The notes below the pieces were generated by a model. It worked only from the letters and a program-made list of their open reading frames with translations, ran no database searches and had not been told where the DNA came from. From contig JAFXDG010000116.1 in NCBI GenBank assembly GCA_017521285.1, positions 1 through 64,000 of the forward strand: DNA of 64,000 bases. The letters are read 5' to 3'. This document shows, one piece after another, positions 52,725-62,092 of the stretch. The stretch is from Bacteroidaceae bacterium. Lineage in GTDB: Bacteria > Bacteroidota > Bacteroidia > Bacteroidales > Bacteroidaceae. Within the stretch, counting starts at the first letter, position 1. Each line of letters opens with the position of its first letter. Made by a program: the position numbers and the translations under genes.

Positions 52725-53849
52725 ATGCAACTTTTTGACGTTTATCCCCTTTTCGACATTAACATTGTCAAGGGAAAAGGTTGCCACGTGTGGGACGAAC
52801 AAGGGCAGGAATATCTTGACCTGTATGGCGGACATGCCGTTATCAGCATCGGCCATGCACACCCCCACTATGTGGAGATGATCAGCAATCAGGTGGCCAC
52901 ACTTGGTTTCTACAGTAACTCTGTCATCAACAAGATACAGCAACAGGTGGCCGAACGCTTGGGACGCATCTCGGGCTACGAGGACTACAGCCTGTTCCTC
53001 ATCAACAGTGGTGCCGAGGCCAACGAAAATGCCTTGAAACTGGCATCGTTCCACAACGGACGCACCCGTGTGCTCTCAGCACAAAAGGCATTCCACGGAC
53101 GCACTTCATTGGCCGTGGAGGTGACAGCCAATCCCAACATCATTGCCCCCATCAATGCCAACAACCATGCCACTTACTTGCCGTTGAACGACCAGCAGGC
53201 GTGGGTGGCAGAGATTGAGAAGGGCGACGTGTGTGCCGTCATCGTAGAGTGCATCCAAGGTGTGGGTGGCATCCGCATGGTGACTCCCGAATTCTTGGAG
53301 GGACTGCGCGAGGCCTGCGACCGCACGGACACCGTGCTTATCTGCGACGAAATACAGTGTGGCTATGGCCGTAGCGGCAAGTTTTTTGCCCACCAGCACC
53401 TGGGCGTAAAACCCGACATGATAACCGTTGCCAAAGGTATTGCCAACGGCTTCCCCATGGGCGGTGTGCTCATCAGCCCCAAGTACAAGGCTATCTACGG
53501 GCAGTTGGGAACCACCTTCGGAGGCAATCACTTGGCTTGTGCAGCAGCCCTTGCCGTCATGGATGTGATGGAAGGGGAGCAGTTGGTGGACAACGCTGCC
53601 CGCGTGGGAGAATACCTGATGACCGAACTGAAGAAGTTGCCCCAAATCAAGGAGGTACGCGGACAGGGTCTGATGATTGGTATGGAATTTGAACAGCCCA
53701 TCAAGGAACTGCGCCTCAAACTCCTGAAAGAGCAACACGTCTTCACAGGCGTAAGTGGTACCAACGTCATTCGCCTGCTTCCACCGCTCTGCCTCAGTAT
53801 GGACGAGGCCAAAGAGTTTATTGACAGACTGAAAGCCGCCATGGCTTGA
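52725..53849 (+). CDS. argD: Acylornithine aminotransferase
   Basis: A 374-residue class III PLP aminotransferase converting N-acylglutamate semialdehyde to N-acylornithine. The PLP lysine is Lys237 in TVAKGIANGFPMGG. NSGAEANENALKLA, CDEIQCGYGR and TTFGGNHLACAAA are the usual motifs. Whether the acyl group is acetyl or succinyl cannot be told here; Bacteroides are known to use succinyl intermediates downstream. It ends the arg cluster and is followed by a terminator. Confidence 0.94.
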   Translation: MQLFDVYPLFDINIVKGKGCHVWDEQGQEYLDLYGGHAVISIGHAHPHYVEMISNQVATLGFYSNSVINKIQQQVAERLGRISGYEDYSLFLINSGAEANENALKLASFHNGRTRVLSAQKAFHGRTSLAVEVTANPNIIAPINANNHATYLPLNDQQAWVAEIEKGDVCAVIVECIQGVGGIRMVTPEFLEGLREACDRTDTVLICDEIQCGYGRSGKFFAHQHLGVKPDMITVAKGIANGFPMGGVLISPKYKAIYGQLGTTFGGNHLACAAALAVMDVMEGEQLVDNAARVGEYLMTELKKLPQIKEVRGQGLMIGMEFEQPIKELRLKLLKEQHVFTGVSGTNVIRLLPPLCLSMDEAKEFIDRLKAAMA

Positions 53850-53876
53850 TTTTGGCTAAAATATATTAATTTTTAT

Positions 53877-53906
53877 AAGGTTCCTCTGCATGGGGAACCT
53901 TATTGT
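53877..53906 (+). terminator. Terminator after argD
   Basis: AAGGTTCC (53877-53884) and GGAACCTT (53894-53901) form a stem followed by ATTGTT. Confidence 0.75.
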
Positions 53907-53908
53907 TA

Positions 53909-53916
53909 TATATTTG
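53909..53916 (+). promoter_or_regulatory. -7 box upstream of the HAF-like gene
   Basis: TATATTTG fits the -7 consensus, 47 bp before the ATG and just after the argD terminator; -33 not clear. Confidence 0.4.
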
Positions 53917-53963
53917 CAACGCAATTGGTGTAAAAAAGAATAAAGATAATAACGATAAAAACA

Positions 53964-55415
53964 ATGAAGAGAAATCTACTTACAATCTTAGGCTGTATGG
54001 CCTTGGGTACGGCTTTGGCCCAAACGGACCTTCCTCGTGTGGAGGTGTTCACTCCCTATGGCGAGGTGAAGGACTCTATTCCCGGTTCCAATGTGCAAGG
54101 CGTATCGCTCAATGGTGAATGGGCTGTCGGCTTTGGTACAGAATATTCACAACATTCCTTTATCTGGAACAGAACTACTGGCGAATACAGCCTTATCACA
54201 GGTTCGTACGAAGATTTGTCATACGCTTATGGTGTGAGCAACGACGGTACTGTAGTAGGTGCTTTTTATGAAGACACCAAAGGCGATGGTGGATTGGGCT
54301 GCATGATTCCTGGTATTTGGAAAGACAGCGTATGGACCAAGTTGCCTATGGAGAACACCTTTGTACCGACAGAAGGTTTGGAAGCCAGTGTAAACGGTGA
54401 AGCCTGTTTCATCTCGGGCGATGGTGCGGTGATTACGGGTTACATTCAAAGTAAGACATTCCCACGTTCTTTTTATGAAGGTGGAGAGTTTGTTGAAACC
54501 CGAAACGTATCGCTGATGCGTCCCGCTGTATGGACCAAGCAATCCAACGGAACGTACAAACTGCAGCGCAAACCTAAAACTATGCCTACAGGTGACGAAC
54601 TGCAGCAGGGCATTTGGTCACGCTACGGATCTTCGCAGGATGGTACAGTCATTTCCGTAGTAGCCGACCATCCGTCTGGCAGCCGCTCACCGGGTGTGGT
54701 CATCAGTGGTGAACTGACCCGCATCTATGGAAAGGAAGATATAGACGTGAACTCTGACGAGACACGATACTTCTACGACGGTGTATCTGTCACCGTAAGT
54801 CCCAATGGAAAGTATGTGCCCGGATATTGGTCTGCCACCGGTAGTGCTTTTGACTTGAAGGCTTTTGTTTACGATACCGAAACAGAGACCGTAGAGGAAC
54901 TGGAGGGCTGGGGAGCTGCCACTGTAGCCCTTGACGATGGTTCAATTTTCGGATTCGACGGCTATATAGGCAATGCCCTGTATCGCAATGCTGATAAATC
55001 ATACAATGGTAGTTTCAGTGACTATCTGAACCTTTATTATGGTGGTTACGAAGGTAATCTGCCCCAAACGATCCTTTCTGCATCAGGAGACGGAAAGACC
55101 ATTGGTGGTTGGTATGCCGAAGCCGACGCCATCGGTGCTGTGATGTATCCCAGCATCGTAGTGTTGAACGGTGCTCCCAATGCCGAGCCTGACCATGTAG
55201 CAGAGTGGAAGAACGACCAACGTACCATCATCGTGTTGGGTGACGAGGTGATAGCCCCCATGGCTGTGAAGGTGGAACTGTACAGTGCACAGGGCGCTTT
55301 GCTCAACAGCGTTTTAGCCGACCGCATCGCTCTGAACGGTCTGCAAGGCGTAGTCATTGCCAAAGCTACTTACGAAGACGGTAAGGTGGAAATAAAGAAA
55401 GTGGCCGTGAAATAA
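53964..55415 (+). CDS. Secreted protein with HAF-like repeats and a possible C-terminal sorting domain
   Basis: A 483-residue exported protein with a signal peptide ending ALAQ (about residue 20). Repeats of the type GVSNDGTVVGAFYED, SGDGAVITGYI, SSQDGTVISVV and SASGDGKTIGGWY resemble HAF repeats, probably forming a beta-propeller. The last ~75 residues (VELYSAQGALLNSVL...GVVIAKATYEDGKVEIKKVAV) look like a type IX secretion C-terminal signal, or a remnant of one. No partner genes help define its role. It has its own -7 box and stands alone after the argD terminator. Confidence 0.65.
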   Translation: MKRNLLTILGCMALGTALAQTDLPRVEVFTPYGEVKDSIPGSNVQGVSLNGEWAVGFGTEYSQHSFIWNRTTGEYSLITGSYEDLSYAYGVSNDGTVVGAFYEDTKGDGGLGCMIPGIWKDSVWTKLPMENTFVPTEGLEASVNGEACFISGDGAVITGYIQSKTFPRSFYEGGEFVETRNVSLMRPAVWTKQSNGTYKLQRKPKTMPTGDELQQGIWSRYGSSQDGTVISVVADHPSGSRSPGVVISGELTRIYGKEDIDVNSDETRYFYDGVSVTVSPNGKYVPGYWSATGSAFDLKAFVYDTETETVEELEGWGAATVALDDGSIFGFDGYIGNALYRNADKSYNGSFSDYLNLYYGGYEGNLPQTILSASGDGKTIGGWYAEADAIGAVMYPSIVVLNGAPNAEPDHVAEWKNDQRTIIVLGDEVIAPMAVKVELYSAQGALLNSVLADRIALNGLQGVVIAKATYEDGKVEIKKVAVK

Positions 55416-55516
55416 TCTTGGAGAACTTGAAAACGAGAAGAAGCGGCTGAACAAACGGCCGATTCTTCTTGTTATACAGATAACCAATTTAATAACTAAT
55501 CAAAACTGAAAGACGT

Positions 55517-55678
55517 ATGAAGAAGTACATTTGCACTGTATGTGATTGGGTGTACGACCCTGAGGTGGGCGACCCTGAAAGTGGTATTGAACCCGGCACA
55601 GCCTTTGAAGATATTCCTGAGGATTGGGTATGCCCCATCTGTGGAGTAGGTAAGGATTCGTTTGAGGAAACGAATTAG
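55517..55678 (+). CDS. Rubredoxin
   Basis: A 53-residue rubredoxin, a small cytoplasmic electron carrier with one iron held by four cysteines: Cys6 and Cys9 in [11 protein letters not shown], Cys39 and Cys42 in [13 protein letters not shown]. It has the normal length and all ligands. In anaerobes rubredoxins often feed electrons to oxygen- or peroxide-reducing enzymes, but no such gene is adjacent. It stands alone between the HAF-like gene and an inverted repeat at 55687-55768. Confidence 0.96.
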   Translation: MKKYICTVCDWVYDPEVGDPESGIEPGTAFEDIPEDWVCPICGVGKDSFEETN

Positions 55679-55686
55679 GAGGAAAA

Positions 55687-55768
55687 GTGAAGAGTGAAAA
55701 ACGAAGAGTGAAGAATTCAATAGTCTGTACACTATGATTCTTCACTCTTCGTTTTTCACTCTTCACTT
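55687..55768. repeat. Foldback element, family B, copy 3 (empty)
   Basis: The arms 55687-55724 and 55731-55768 are near-perfect inverted repeats of the GAAGAGTGAAGAATTCAATAGT type, separated by only 6 bp (CTGTAC). It lies between convergent genes and may serve as a bidirectional terminator. Confidence 0.85.
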
Positions 55769-55774
55769 ACAAGT

Positions 55775-57469
55775 TTACTGTTTCTTCTCGCGCACGTCGG
55801 ATTGGGCTTCCACTACGTTTACTACGTAGTCGCCCAACTTCTCGCACTCACCGATGATGTCCATGTAGTGAACACCCATCTGATAACCGTATTCCTTGTT
55901 GTTCACGTCGAGGATATTCTGGTTCTTCAGCTGGTTGCGGTAGTTGTTGATTTCCGTTTCGATATTGAAGCTCTGGTTCACATCTGTATGTGCCGGATTC
56001 TCCAACAAGCGCATCATCTGTTCCAAAGCCTGATCAGTAAGGTTCATCATCTGCCCGATGCGTTCATACTGCTTCGGTGTGAAGTCCTCTTTACCGTTGT
56101 GCTTGCGATTGAAGGTGCGGGCCAAATTATAACAGCTGTCACCTATACTTTCTATCTCGGTCACTTCGCGAAGCATGGCACGAATCTGCAACTTACTCTC
56201 AGAACTGAGTCGTCCCTCTGACACTTGGTTCAAGTAATTGGCAATCTCCAATTCCATGTTGTCACTGATGCTCTCGTACTTTTCAATGCGGCTGAAGGTC
56301 TTGTTGAATTCACTATCGTTCTGTTCATTCATCAAGCTACGCACCATGTTGAACATCTTATGGGTACGTTGTGCAAAGAGATTGATTTCCTTGCGGGCTT
56401 GCAGGATGGAAAGCTCGGCCGTAGAGAGCATACCACCGGAGATGAAGCGCAGGCGGAACTCCTCGTCCTCGTCCTTCTTCGAAGGAATGATGGCACAGAC
56501 GGTCTTTTCAATGAACTTCACAAACCAGATGAGGAGGAGCACGTTGCAAATGTTGAACGTCGTATGGAAGGCCGAGAGCATCAAAGGTACGGCCACTTCA
56601 GTGTCGGTGCTGCCCAACACATTGTGTACAAACCACGTGATACCACTCGTCAGGGGAGAGAAGACAATCAGCACCCAGCATACACCAAAGACGTTGAACA
56701 TCAAGTGAGCCATAGCTGCCCGCCGGGCTTGCGTGTTACCCGTGATGGCGGCCAAGTTGGCGGTGATGGTGGTTCCGATGTTCTCGCCCAATACCAACGC
56801 GGCACCCAATTCAAAGGATATCCACCCGTTGGCACACATGATCAATGTGATGGCCATGGTAGCCGCCGAGGCCTGCACAATCATCGTCAGCACCGTACCG
56901 ATAAGTACAAAGAGGATGACAGAGAAGAATCCCATGTCGGTATAGTTCTGCAGGAAGGCCAGCATCTCGGGGTTGTGCTTCAGGTCAGGAGCATTGCTCT
57001 GCAGCATGGAAAGACCCATGAAGAGGAACGAGAAGCCGAAGATGAACTCTCCGATAGACTTCTTGTTACTGTTTTGGGCGAAAAGTACGGGGATGGCTCC
57101 GATGGCCAACAGAGGCAGGGCATAATCAGCCAGACTTACCTTGAAGCCGAGGATGGAGATAATCCATGCCGTCACCGTTGTACCGATGTTGGCACCCATA
57201 ATCACACCGATAGATTGGGCCAACGTGAGCAAACCGGCATTCACGAAACTTACCACCATTACGGTAGTGGCTGATGATGACTGGATAAGCATCGTGATGA
57301 GCATACCCGTCAGCACACCGGTCACGCGGTTGGTTGTCATTGCCGTCAGGATGCTGCGCAAACGGTCTCCGGCAAACTTCTGCAAAGCCTCACTCATTAT
57401 CTTCATTCCATAGAGGAAGAGTGCCAACGAGCCTAATAGCTTCGCCAAATCATAAAATCCATATTCCAT
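55775..57469 (-). CDS. Na/Pi cotransporter family protein with PhoU-like domain
   Basis: A 564-residue inner-membrane protein of the Na/Pi cotransporter (NptA/YjbB-like) family. The two inverted-topology repeats carry the signature QSSSATTVMVVSFVNAGLL (near residue 63) and QASAATMAITLIM (near 200). The C-terminal ~210 residues are a soluble PhoU-like helical domain. Family members move phosphate with sodium, in some bacteria outward. Length fits. Its gene end faces the rubredoxin gene across the family B foldback. Confidence 0.9.
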   Translation of the reverse strand: MEYGFYDLAKLLGSLALFLYGMKIMSEALQKFAGDRLRSILTAMTTNRVTGVLTGMLITMLIQSSSATTVMVVSFVNAGLLTLAQSIGVIMGANIGTTVTAWIISILGFKVSLADYALPLLAIGAIPVLFAQNSNKKSIGEFIFGFSFLFMGLSMLQSNAPDLKHNPEMLAFLQNYTDMGFFSVILFVLIGTVLTMIVQASAATMAITLIMCANGWISFELGAALVLGENIGTTITANLAAITGNTQARRAAMAHLMFNVFGVCWVLIVFSPLTSGITWFVHNVLGSTDTEVAVPLMLSAFHTTFNICNVLLLIWFVKFIEKTVCAIIPSKKDEDEEFRLRFISGGMLSTAELSILQARKEINLFAQRTHKMFNMVRSLMNEQNDSEFNKTFSRIEKYESISDNMELEIANYLNQVSEGRLSSESKLQIRAMLREVTEIESIGDSCYNLARTFNRKHNGKEDFTPKQYERIGQMMNLTDQALEQMMRLLENPAHTDVNQSFNIETEINNYRNQLKNQNILDVNNKEYGYQMGVHYMDIIGECEKLGDYVVNVVEAQSDVREKKQ

Positions 57470-57523
57470 ACTGTTTCCTTTTGGTTTATTAGGTTTAATT
57501 ACACTTCAGTTACAAAATTGTGG

Positions 57524-57531
57524 CAAAAATA
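57524..57531 (-). promoter_or_regulatory. -7 box upstream of the Na/Pi transporter
   Basis: TATTTTTG on the minus strand, about 55 bp before the ATG; -33 not clear. Confidence 0.4.
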
Positions 57532-57651
57532 GTAAAAAAACGTTTAGTCCCACATATACTTCCCAGTTTTTTTACTGAAAGTTGCCTTCTTACGGTTACA
57601 CACTTTCATATTCCACAAGGATTTCTATGAATTTACCCGCAATAAAGTTGT

Positions 57652-59487
57652 TTATCTCCTTCCCAAATCATCCATGACGGTTTGCAGGATGGCTTGTCCG
57701 CGTTGGAGGCGGATGGCCGAAGGTGAGGGTGTGTCGGTGACAACGCGTCCGGCTTCGTTGCTGTATATGGTCAAGCCGGTGCTGTCGCGGAAAGCAAGGG
57801 CATTGTTGTATGTATAGAAAGCAAAGGGATAAGAATAATTGTCGGACAGCACGTTGCGACTGAATGCAAACTCTGTGTGTGGCAGATTGAGCTGCGCCAG
57901 CAGGGTGGCAGGCAGATCGGTCTGGTTGGTGATGGTCTCTACGATGGCCGGTGCTTTCACTGCACCGCCTGTCCATAACATGGGGATGTGATAAACCCGT
58001 GGATCGTTGTGATTGCTGATGCCTCCTTCGCGGTAGAGGATGCCGTGATCGGGCAGGCAGATGATGAGCAGGTTTTCCCATGCGGGCAGTTTCTTCAGAC
58101 GGTTGATGAAGCGTCCCAGGCAATCGTCGGTATAGGCAAACGAATTCAAAATCTTGTCGTTAGGGAAGCGGTTAAAGGGGACTTCGAACGGTTCGTGGCT
58201 GCTGAGGGTGAGGAAGGTGGTGAACCACTGGCGGGTCGGGTCGCTCCGTTCGGCCAGTGTGTTGTAGAGATGGTTGAAAGTGATGTCGTCGTTCACTCCC
58301 CAGGCATTACTGGTCCGCTCTTTCAGGCTGAAGTCTGTGTCAGCTGTTACCCGTTGGTAGCCCGTGGAGAGCAGATAACTCTTCATGTTTGTGAAATTGA
58401 TGTCTCCGCCGTAGAGGAAATCAGTTTCGTATCCTGCCCGCTGTAGTGATGAGGCAATGGAGGGCAATGTACGGCTTTTGGCCGGAATCTTCATAACTGA
58501 TGTTTGTGGCAAGCCCGGATAACCACTGAGGGTGCACAGGGTGCCGCGGTCGGTGCGGTAGCTGTTGGCATAGCATTGGGTGAAGAAGATACCTTCGCGT
58601 ACCAAACTGTCGATGCAAGGCGAAGTCCCCGTCGTGCCTCCCAACGATTCTACAAACGTGGCACCGAATCCTTCCAACAGAATGAGCAGCACGTTGGGGC
58701 GGTTGGTATTCAGCAGGTGGGTGGTGGCGCAAGTGTCCGACGGGCTGGGATAGAGCCCGTTGAAATGGGCTGCCCGCTCCTCTTCGGGGAAGAATTCAAA
58801 CATTTCTTCGAACCGCTCATTCTTTCCCATTGACGATAATAGGCTGAAACAAGGGTTGACCGCTGAATGATTGAGGAATTGGCGCTCGCTGAAATAGACC
58901 TGTCCGATGTTGGACGTGGATTCGCCCACACCGCCCCGGATGGCAATGAACAGACCGCCTCCCATGACAAGCAATAGCAGTGTGGTGACAACCTTCTTTT
59001 TACAGATTTCCAGCTTCTTGGGAGTTGTGCGGATGAGCAACCAGGCAATGAGAACCGTTGCGGCAATCATGCCCAACAGGCGTATCAGCATGAAACCCAT
59101 GGAAACACTGGCAAAGGCTTCTGACGGTGAATCAAGGTAGTTGAACACTGTGGCATCGAGTTTGAACCCCCAGAAGGTGTAGAGTGCCATGTCCACCACA
59201 AATACAATGGCTATGACGATGGCAATCACTATCAGATAAGGGCGCATCCACCGACGGAGCGGCATTTTTCCCATCCATACGCTGGCAAGCAACACCAGCA
59301 GAGGCAGGGCTGTGAGATAACCTGCCGTAGCCATGTCTAATGACAGACCGTGGTATATCACCTCCCCATAGTCGCCCAATGAAAGGGATTCGGTGGCATT
59401 GTAAAGCATGAACAATGGTTTCTGCAAGGCAAAAATGCCAATGAGGGTGAGGTACAGTGTAATCAGATACAGGAGTCTTTTTTTCAT
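57652..59487 (-). CDS. LtaS-like sulfatase/phosphoglycerol-transferase-fold membrane protein
   Basis: A 611-residue protein with about five N-terminal membrane helices (to about residue 180) and an extracytoplasmic alkaline-phosphatase-superfamily domain. Metal and nucleophile motifs are VLLILLEGFGATF (Glu272), the Thr-nucleophile region ANSYRTDRGT (Thr312 likely) and CLPDHG near the end. Bacteroidales do not make Gram-positive lipoteichoic acid, so it more likely transfers a phospho-headgroup to lipids or glycans. I chose the ATG at 59487 (MKKRLLYLI); an in-frame ATG at 59559 adds a polar stretch. Confidence 0.82.
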   Translation of the reverse strand: MKKRLLYLITLYLTLIGIFALQKPLFMLYNATESLSLGDYGEVIYHGLSLDMATAGYLTALPLLVLLASVWMGKMPLRRWMRPYLIVIAIVIAIVFVVDMALYTFWGFKLDATVFNYLDSPSEAFASVSMGFMLIRLLGMIAATVLIAWLLIRTTPKKLEICKKKVVTTLLLLVMGGGLFIAIRGGVGESTSNIGQVYFSERQFLNHSAVNPCFSLLSSMGKNERFEEMFEFFPEEERAAHFNGLYPSPSDTCATTHLLNTNRPNVLLILLEGFGATFVESLGGTTGTSPCIDSLVREGIFFTQCYANSYRTDRGTLCTLSGYPGLPQTSVMKIPAKSRTLPSIASSLQRAGYETDFLYGGDINFTNMKSYLLSTGYQRVTADTDFSLKERTSNAWGVNDDITFNHLYNTLAERSDPTRQWFTTFLTLSSHEPFEVPFNRFPNDKILNSFAYTDDCLGRFINRLKKLPAWENLLIICLPDHGILYREGGISNHNDPRVYHIPMLWTGGAVKAPAIVETITNQTDLPATLLAQLNLPHTEFAFSRNVLSDNYSYPFAFYTYNNALAFRDSTGLTIYSNEAGRVVTDTPSPSAIRLQRGQAILQTVMDDLGRR

Positions 59488-59576
59488 CGTAGAGTCTTTT
59501 GGGTAATTGAATGGCTCTGCCCTGTTTGTCCCGTGATGAAGCCGGTGATATAGGGGCAATGGCCGCTAAACGCGGA

Positions 59577-59584
59577 CAAAGGTA
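59577..59584 (-). promoter_or_regulatory. -7 box upstream of the LtaS-like gene
   Basis: TACCTTTG on the minus strand, about 90 bp before the chosen start. The rest of 59488-59916 holds no gene that I can support; TATTTTTG at 59881-59888 is a candidate -7 box for the divergent operon. Confidence 0.45.
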
Positions 59585-59916
59585 CTTGATTTTGGGTGAT
59601 TAACTAAGAAAAAGCAGAAAAATTAAGTATAAACCGGGAACTCTCTGCCGAAAAAGCACTTTTGCCAAAGCAGAAACTCCGTTTGTGCGTAGAAAAACAA
59701 TGGTTAAAGTTTTGGCTATGGTCTTGCAATCTTTCTTTTCAGCCCAATCAACCACTTTTTCTGCCGAATCAAACGTTAAAACTCCTTTCCAAACTGCCAA
59801 AAGTTGGTAATTCTCCTCATTTTATCCCTAATATAGTATAAAACTTGGGCCTTTCTCTTTTATAAAGAGGAAAATGTTATTATTTTTGCAGCTTGTTACC
59901 AAATTGGAAGTTTTGT

Positions 59917-61293
59917 ATGAGAAAAATATTAGCTCTGATAGCAAGCCTTTTGGCTACGGCCGGTATGCTTGTGTCGTGCTTGGAAAGTGAAGAGATTGAA
60001 TTGAGCAGCCATGCTTACATAGCCTCGTTCTCTATTAACGACATAAAAACTCGGGTTCCTGCCAAAACCAATGATGGCAGGGATACTACTATTGTCAAGA
60101 CCACTTATGGCAAATATTACACCTTTGCCATCAATCATGTGACGGGTGAGGTCTATAACGTTGATTCACTGCCCAAGGGGACAGATGTCACCCACGTAAC
60201 AGCGGAAATCAATATCGGTGGCAGTTATGTATATTACTATCAGGATGAAGAAGCCAAATACTTCTCTTCAAAAGACAGTATTGACTTCACCAATCCTGTC
60301 CGTTTTACAGTCTATGCAGCTGACGGGTCGGGTAGCCGAAATTACCATATCCGCCTGAATGTGCATCAATCAGATATGGAGACATTGGCGTGGACACCCG
60401 TGGAGAACAATAATTTCCACGGTGGGCGTATGACTGCCGAGAAAATGGTGCAGCTGCGTGACCATTTGATGGTCTTTGGTGAGATGGGAGGTGTGCCTAC
60501 CGTCATGGGGGGTAAACTGGATGGTAATTTTCGTTTTGCCAAAAAGGAATGGCCGCTGAAAGGTGTTGTCGGCCAAGTGGATTATTCTTCTATCGTGGCG
60601 CACGAGAATGCTGTATATCTGTTGGCTGACGGTAAGCTGTACAGTTCGATAGAGGGAGTAAACTGGACGGCAGAGTCTCCTGAGCACACCTTTGACAGGA
60701 TGTTGGGAGTAGCCGATGGTAAACTTTACCTGAGCGAGGGTGGAATGATTGTGGCATGCGACCCTTATGAATGGACAACTGACAATCGTGTGGAGACTCT
60801 TACTCACAATTGGCAGACTGTGCAGACGGTGGACGAAACCTTGCTGCCCGTGAATCCTTCGATGGTAACCCTGCCGTTACGTACCAATGCCAATATTCTG
60901 CGCACGGTTCTTATTGGCAATCCCCATGCAGATGCGGGTGGCGATGTTTCCATTTGGTCAAAGCTTTCGACCGATCCGGTGTGGACATATTATAATCCCG
61001 TTGCGGGAAACGATAAGGCTTGTCCGCTGTTGGAACGCCTGACAGTGATAGGCTATGATAATAAACTCTATGCATTTGGCGGTGCTTCCAAAGATGGAAG
61101 TGTAGAAGCATTTGAGGCTATCTACCTATCGGCAGACGGTGGAATCACTTGGCGAAAGCAAAAGAAAGACATTGTTCTTCCCGAAGAGCTGAAAGGCTAC
61201 AGTGAACCTTTCGCTTGTGTGGTGGATACTGAGGAAAATATTTGGATTGTGTGCAGCGATGGACTGATGTTCAGAGGACGCATTGGTGGCTGA
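59917..61293 (+). CDS. DUF6242-type lipoprotein
   Basis: A 458-residue lipoprotein; lipobox Cys21 (LVSC). The N-terminal part (about 25-155) contains SHAYIASFSIND and GSGSRNYHIRLNVH, as in DUF6242 proteins. The C-terminal part has sialidase/kelch-like blades (LYLSADGGITWRKQKK). It opens a plus-strand operon with DUF6089, uppS and bamA, an arrangement common in Bacteroidales. I chose the ATG at 59917, which begins the signal peptide. Role unknown; an envelope-related function is inferred from the operon. Confidence 0.75.
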   Translation: MRKILALIASLLATAGMLVSCLESEEIELSSHAYIASFSINDIKTRVPAKTNDGRDTTIVKTTYGKYYTFAINHVTGEVYNVDSLPKGTDVTHVTAEINIGGSYVYYYQDEEAKYFSSKDSIDFTNPVRFTVYAADGSGSRNYHIRLNVHQSDMETLAWTPVENNNFHGGRMTAEKMVQLRDHLMVFGEMGGVPTVMGGKLDGNFRFAKKEWPLKGVVGQVDYSSIVAHENAVYLLADGKLYSSIEGVNWTAESPEHTFDRMLGVADGKLYLSEGGMIVACDPYEWTTDNRVETLTHNWQTVQTVDETLLPVNPSMVTLPLRTNANILRTVLIGNPHADAGGDVSIWSKLSTDPVWTYYNPVAGNDKACPLLERLTVIGYDNKLYAFGGASKDGSVEAFEAIYLSADGGITWRKQKKDIVLPEELKGYSEPFACVVDTEENIWIVCSDGLMFRGRIGG

Positions 61294-61329
61294 TACCGGT
61301 TGGATTGACTGAGAAAAGAAGTGTGGGTG

Positions 61330-62052
61330 ATGGTTGGACATATCTCTCCTCGTGGTAATGCATGGTTATGGTTAATGATTCTCCTGATGGGTGTACCAGT
61401 TGCTATGAATGCACAGTATGCCGACGAGGAGTACCGCATGGAAGTGGGTGCCCGGTTGGGCGGTACAGCCTATATGGGCGATGCCAACTATAATAACCCT
61501 TTCAAGGAGATGGGATTGTCGGCCGGATTGGTGGCCCGATACAACTTCAATCCGCGCATGTCTCTGAAATGTGACATTGCTTGGGGAGAAATAGCTGGAG
61601 ATACACGCACAGCCACTACACAGTTCCCCGAAGGGCAGCAAGTGAGCTTCGAGCGCAACATTTACGATGTAGGAGTGCAGCTTGAATACAATTTTTGGCC
61701 TTATGGCAACGGGATGAGTTATCGCGAAAGCCGTCTTTTTACCCCCTATCTGATGGGTGGTTTGGGATTGACTATCGCACCAGAACCGGCAGAAGACGTA
61801 ACTGCGGCTCATTTCTCATTGGGTGCAGGTGTCAAGTATAAGTTCGCTCCCCGGTGGAACGTGGGTGTGGAGTTTGCAGTGCGCTTCACGGGAACAGACA
61901 AATTGGATGTGACTTCACTGGACGGGCTGATGCTGGAAGACCCTTTTCAAGTAAAGGGGGGCATGATGAAGAACAAGGACAGTTACACCATGATAGGAGT
62001 GACGGTGACATACGACATTTGGGCGCGATGCGACAATTGCAACCGCGACTGA
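61330..62052 (+). CDS. DUF6089 family outer-membrane-like protein
   Basis: A 240-residue exported protein, probably a small outer-membrane beta-barrel. The signal peptide ends near AMNAQ. Alternating strands follow ([65 protein letters not shown]). Members of DUF6089 are found just upstream of uppS and bamA in Bacteroidetes. The ATG at 61330 is preferred over the GTG 9 bp upstream. It lies 36 bp after the DUF6242 gene. Function is not established. Confidence 0.8.
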   Translation: MVGHISPRGNAWLWLMILLMGVPVAMNAQYADEEYRMEVGARLGGTAYMGDANYNNPFKEMGLSAGLVARYNFNPRMSLKCDIAWGEIAGDTRTATTQFPEGQQVSFERNIYDVGVQLEYNFWPYGNGMSYRESRLFTPYLMGGLGLTIAPEPAEDVTAAHFSLGAGVKYKFAPRWNVGVEFAVRFTGTDKLDVTSLDGLMLEDPFQVKGGMMKNKDSYTMIGVTVTYDIWARCDNCNRD

Positions 62053-62092
62053 TGCTATTAATATAATAAGGAATAAGAAAAAACATAAGGAT

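Noticed and set aside
56225..57274. 349-codon plus-strand frame opposite the Na/Pi transporter
   Set aside because: Antisense shadow; the transporter signatures are on the minus strand.
59600..59800. 66-codon minus-strand frame upstream of the LtaS-like gene
   Set aside because: No domain, no promoter and atypical composition; read as non-coding.
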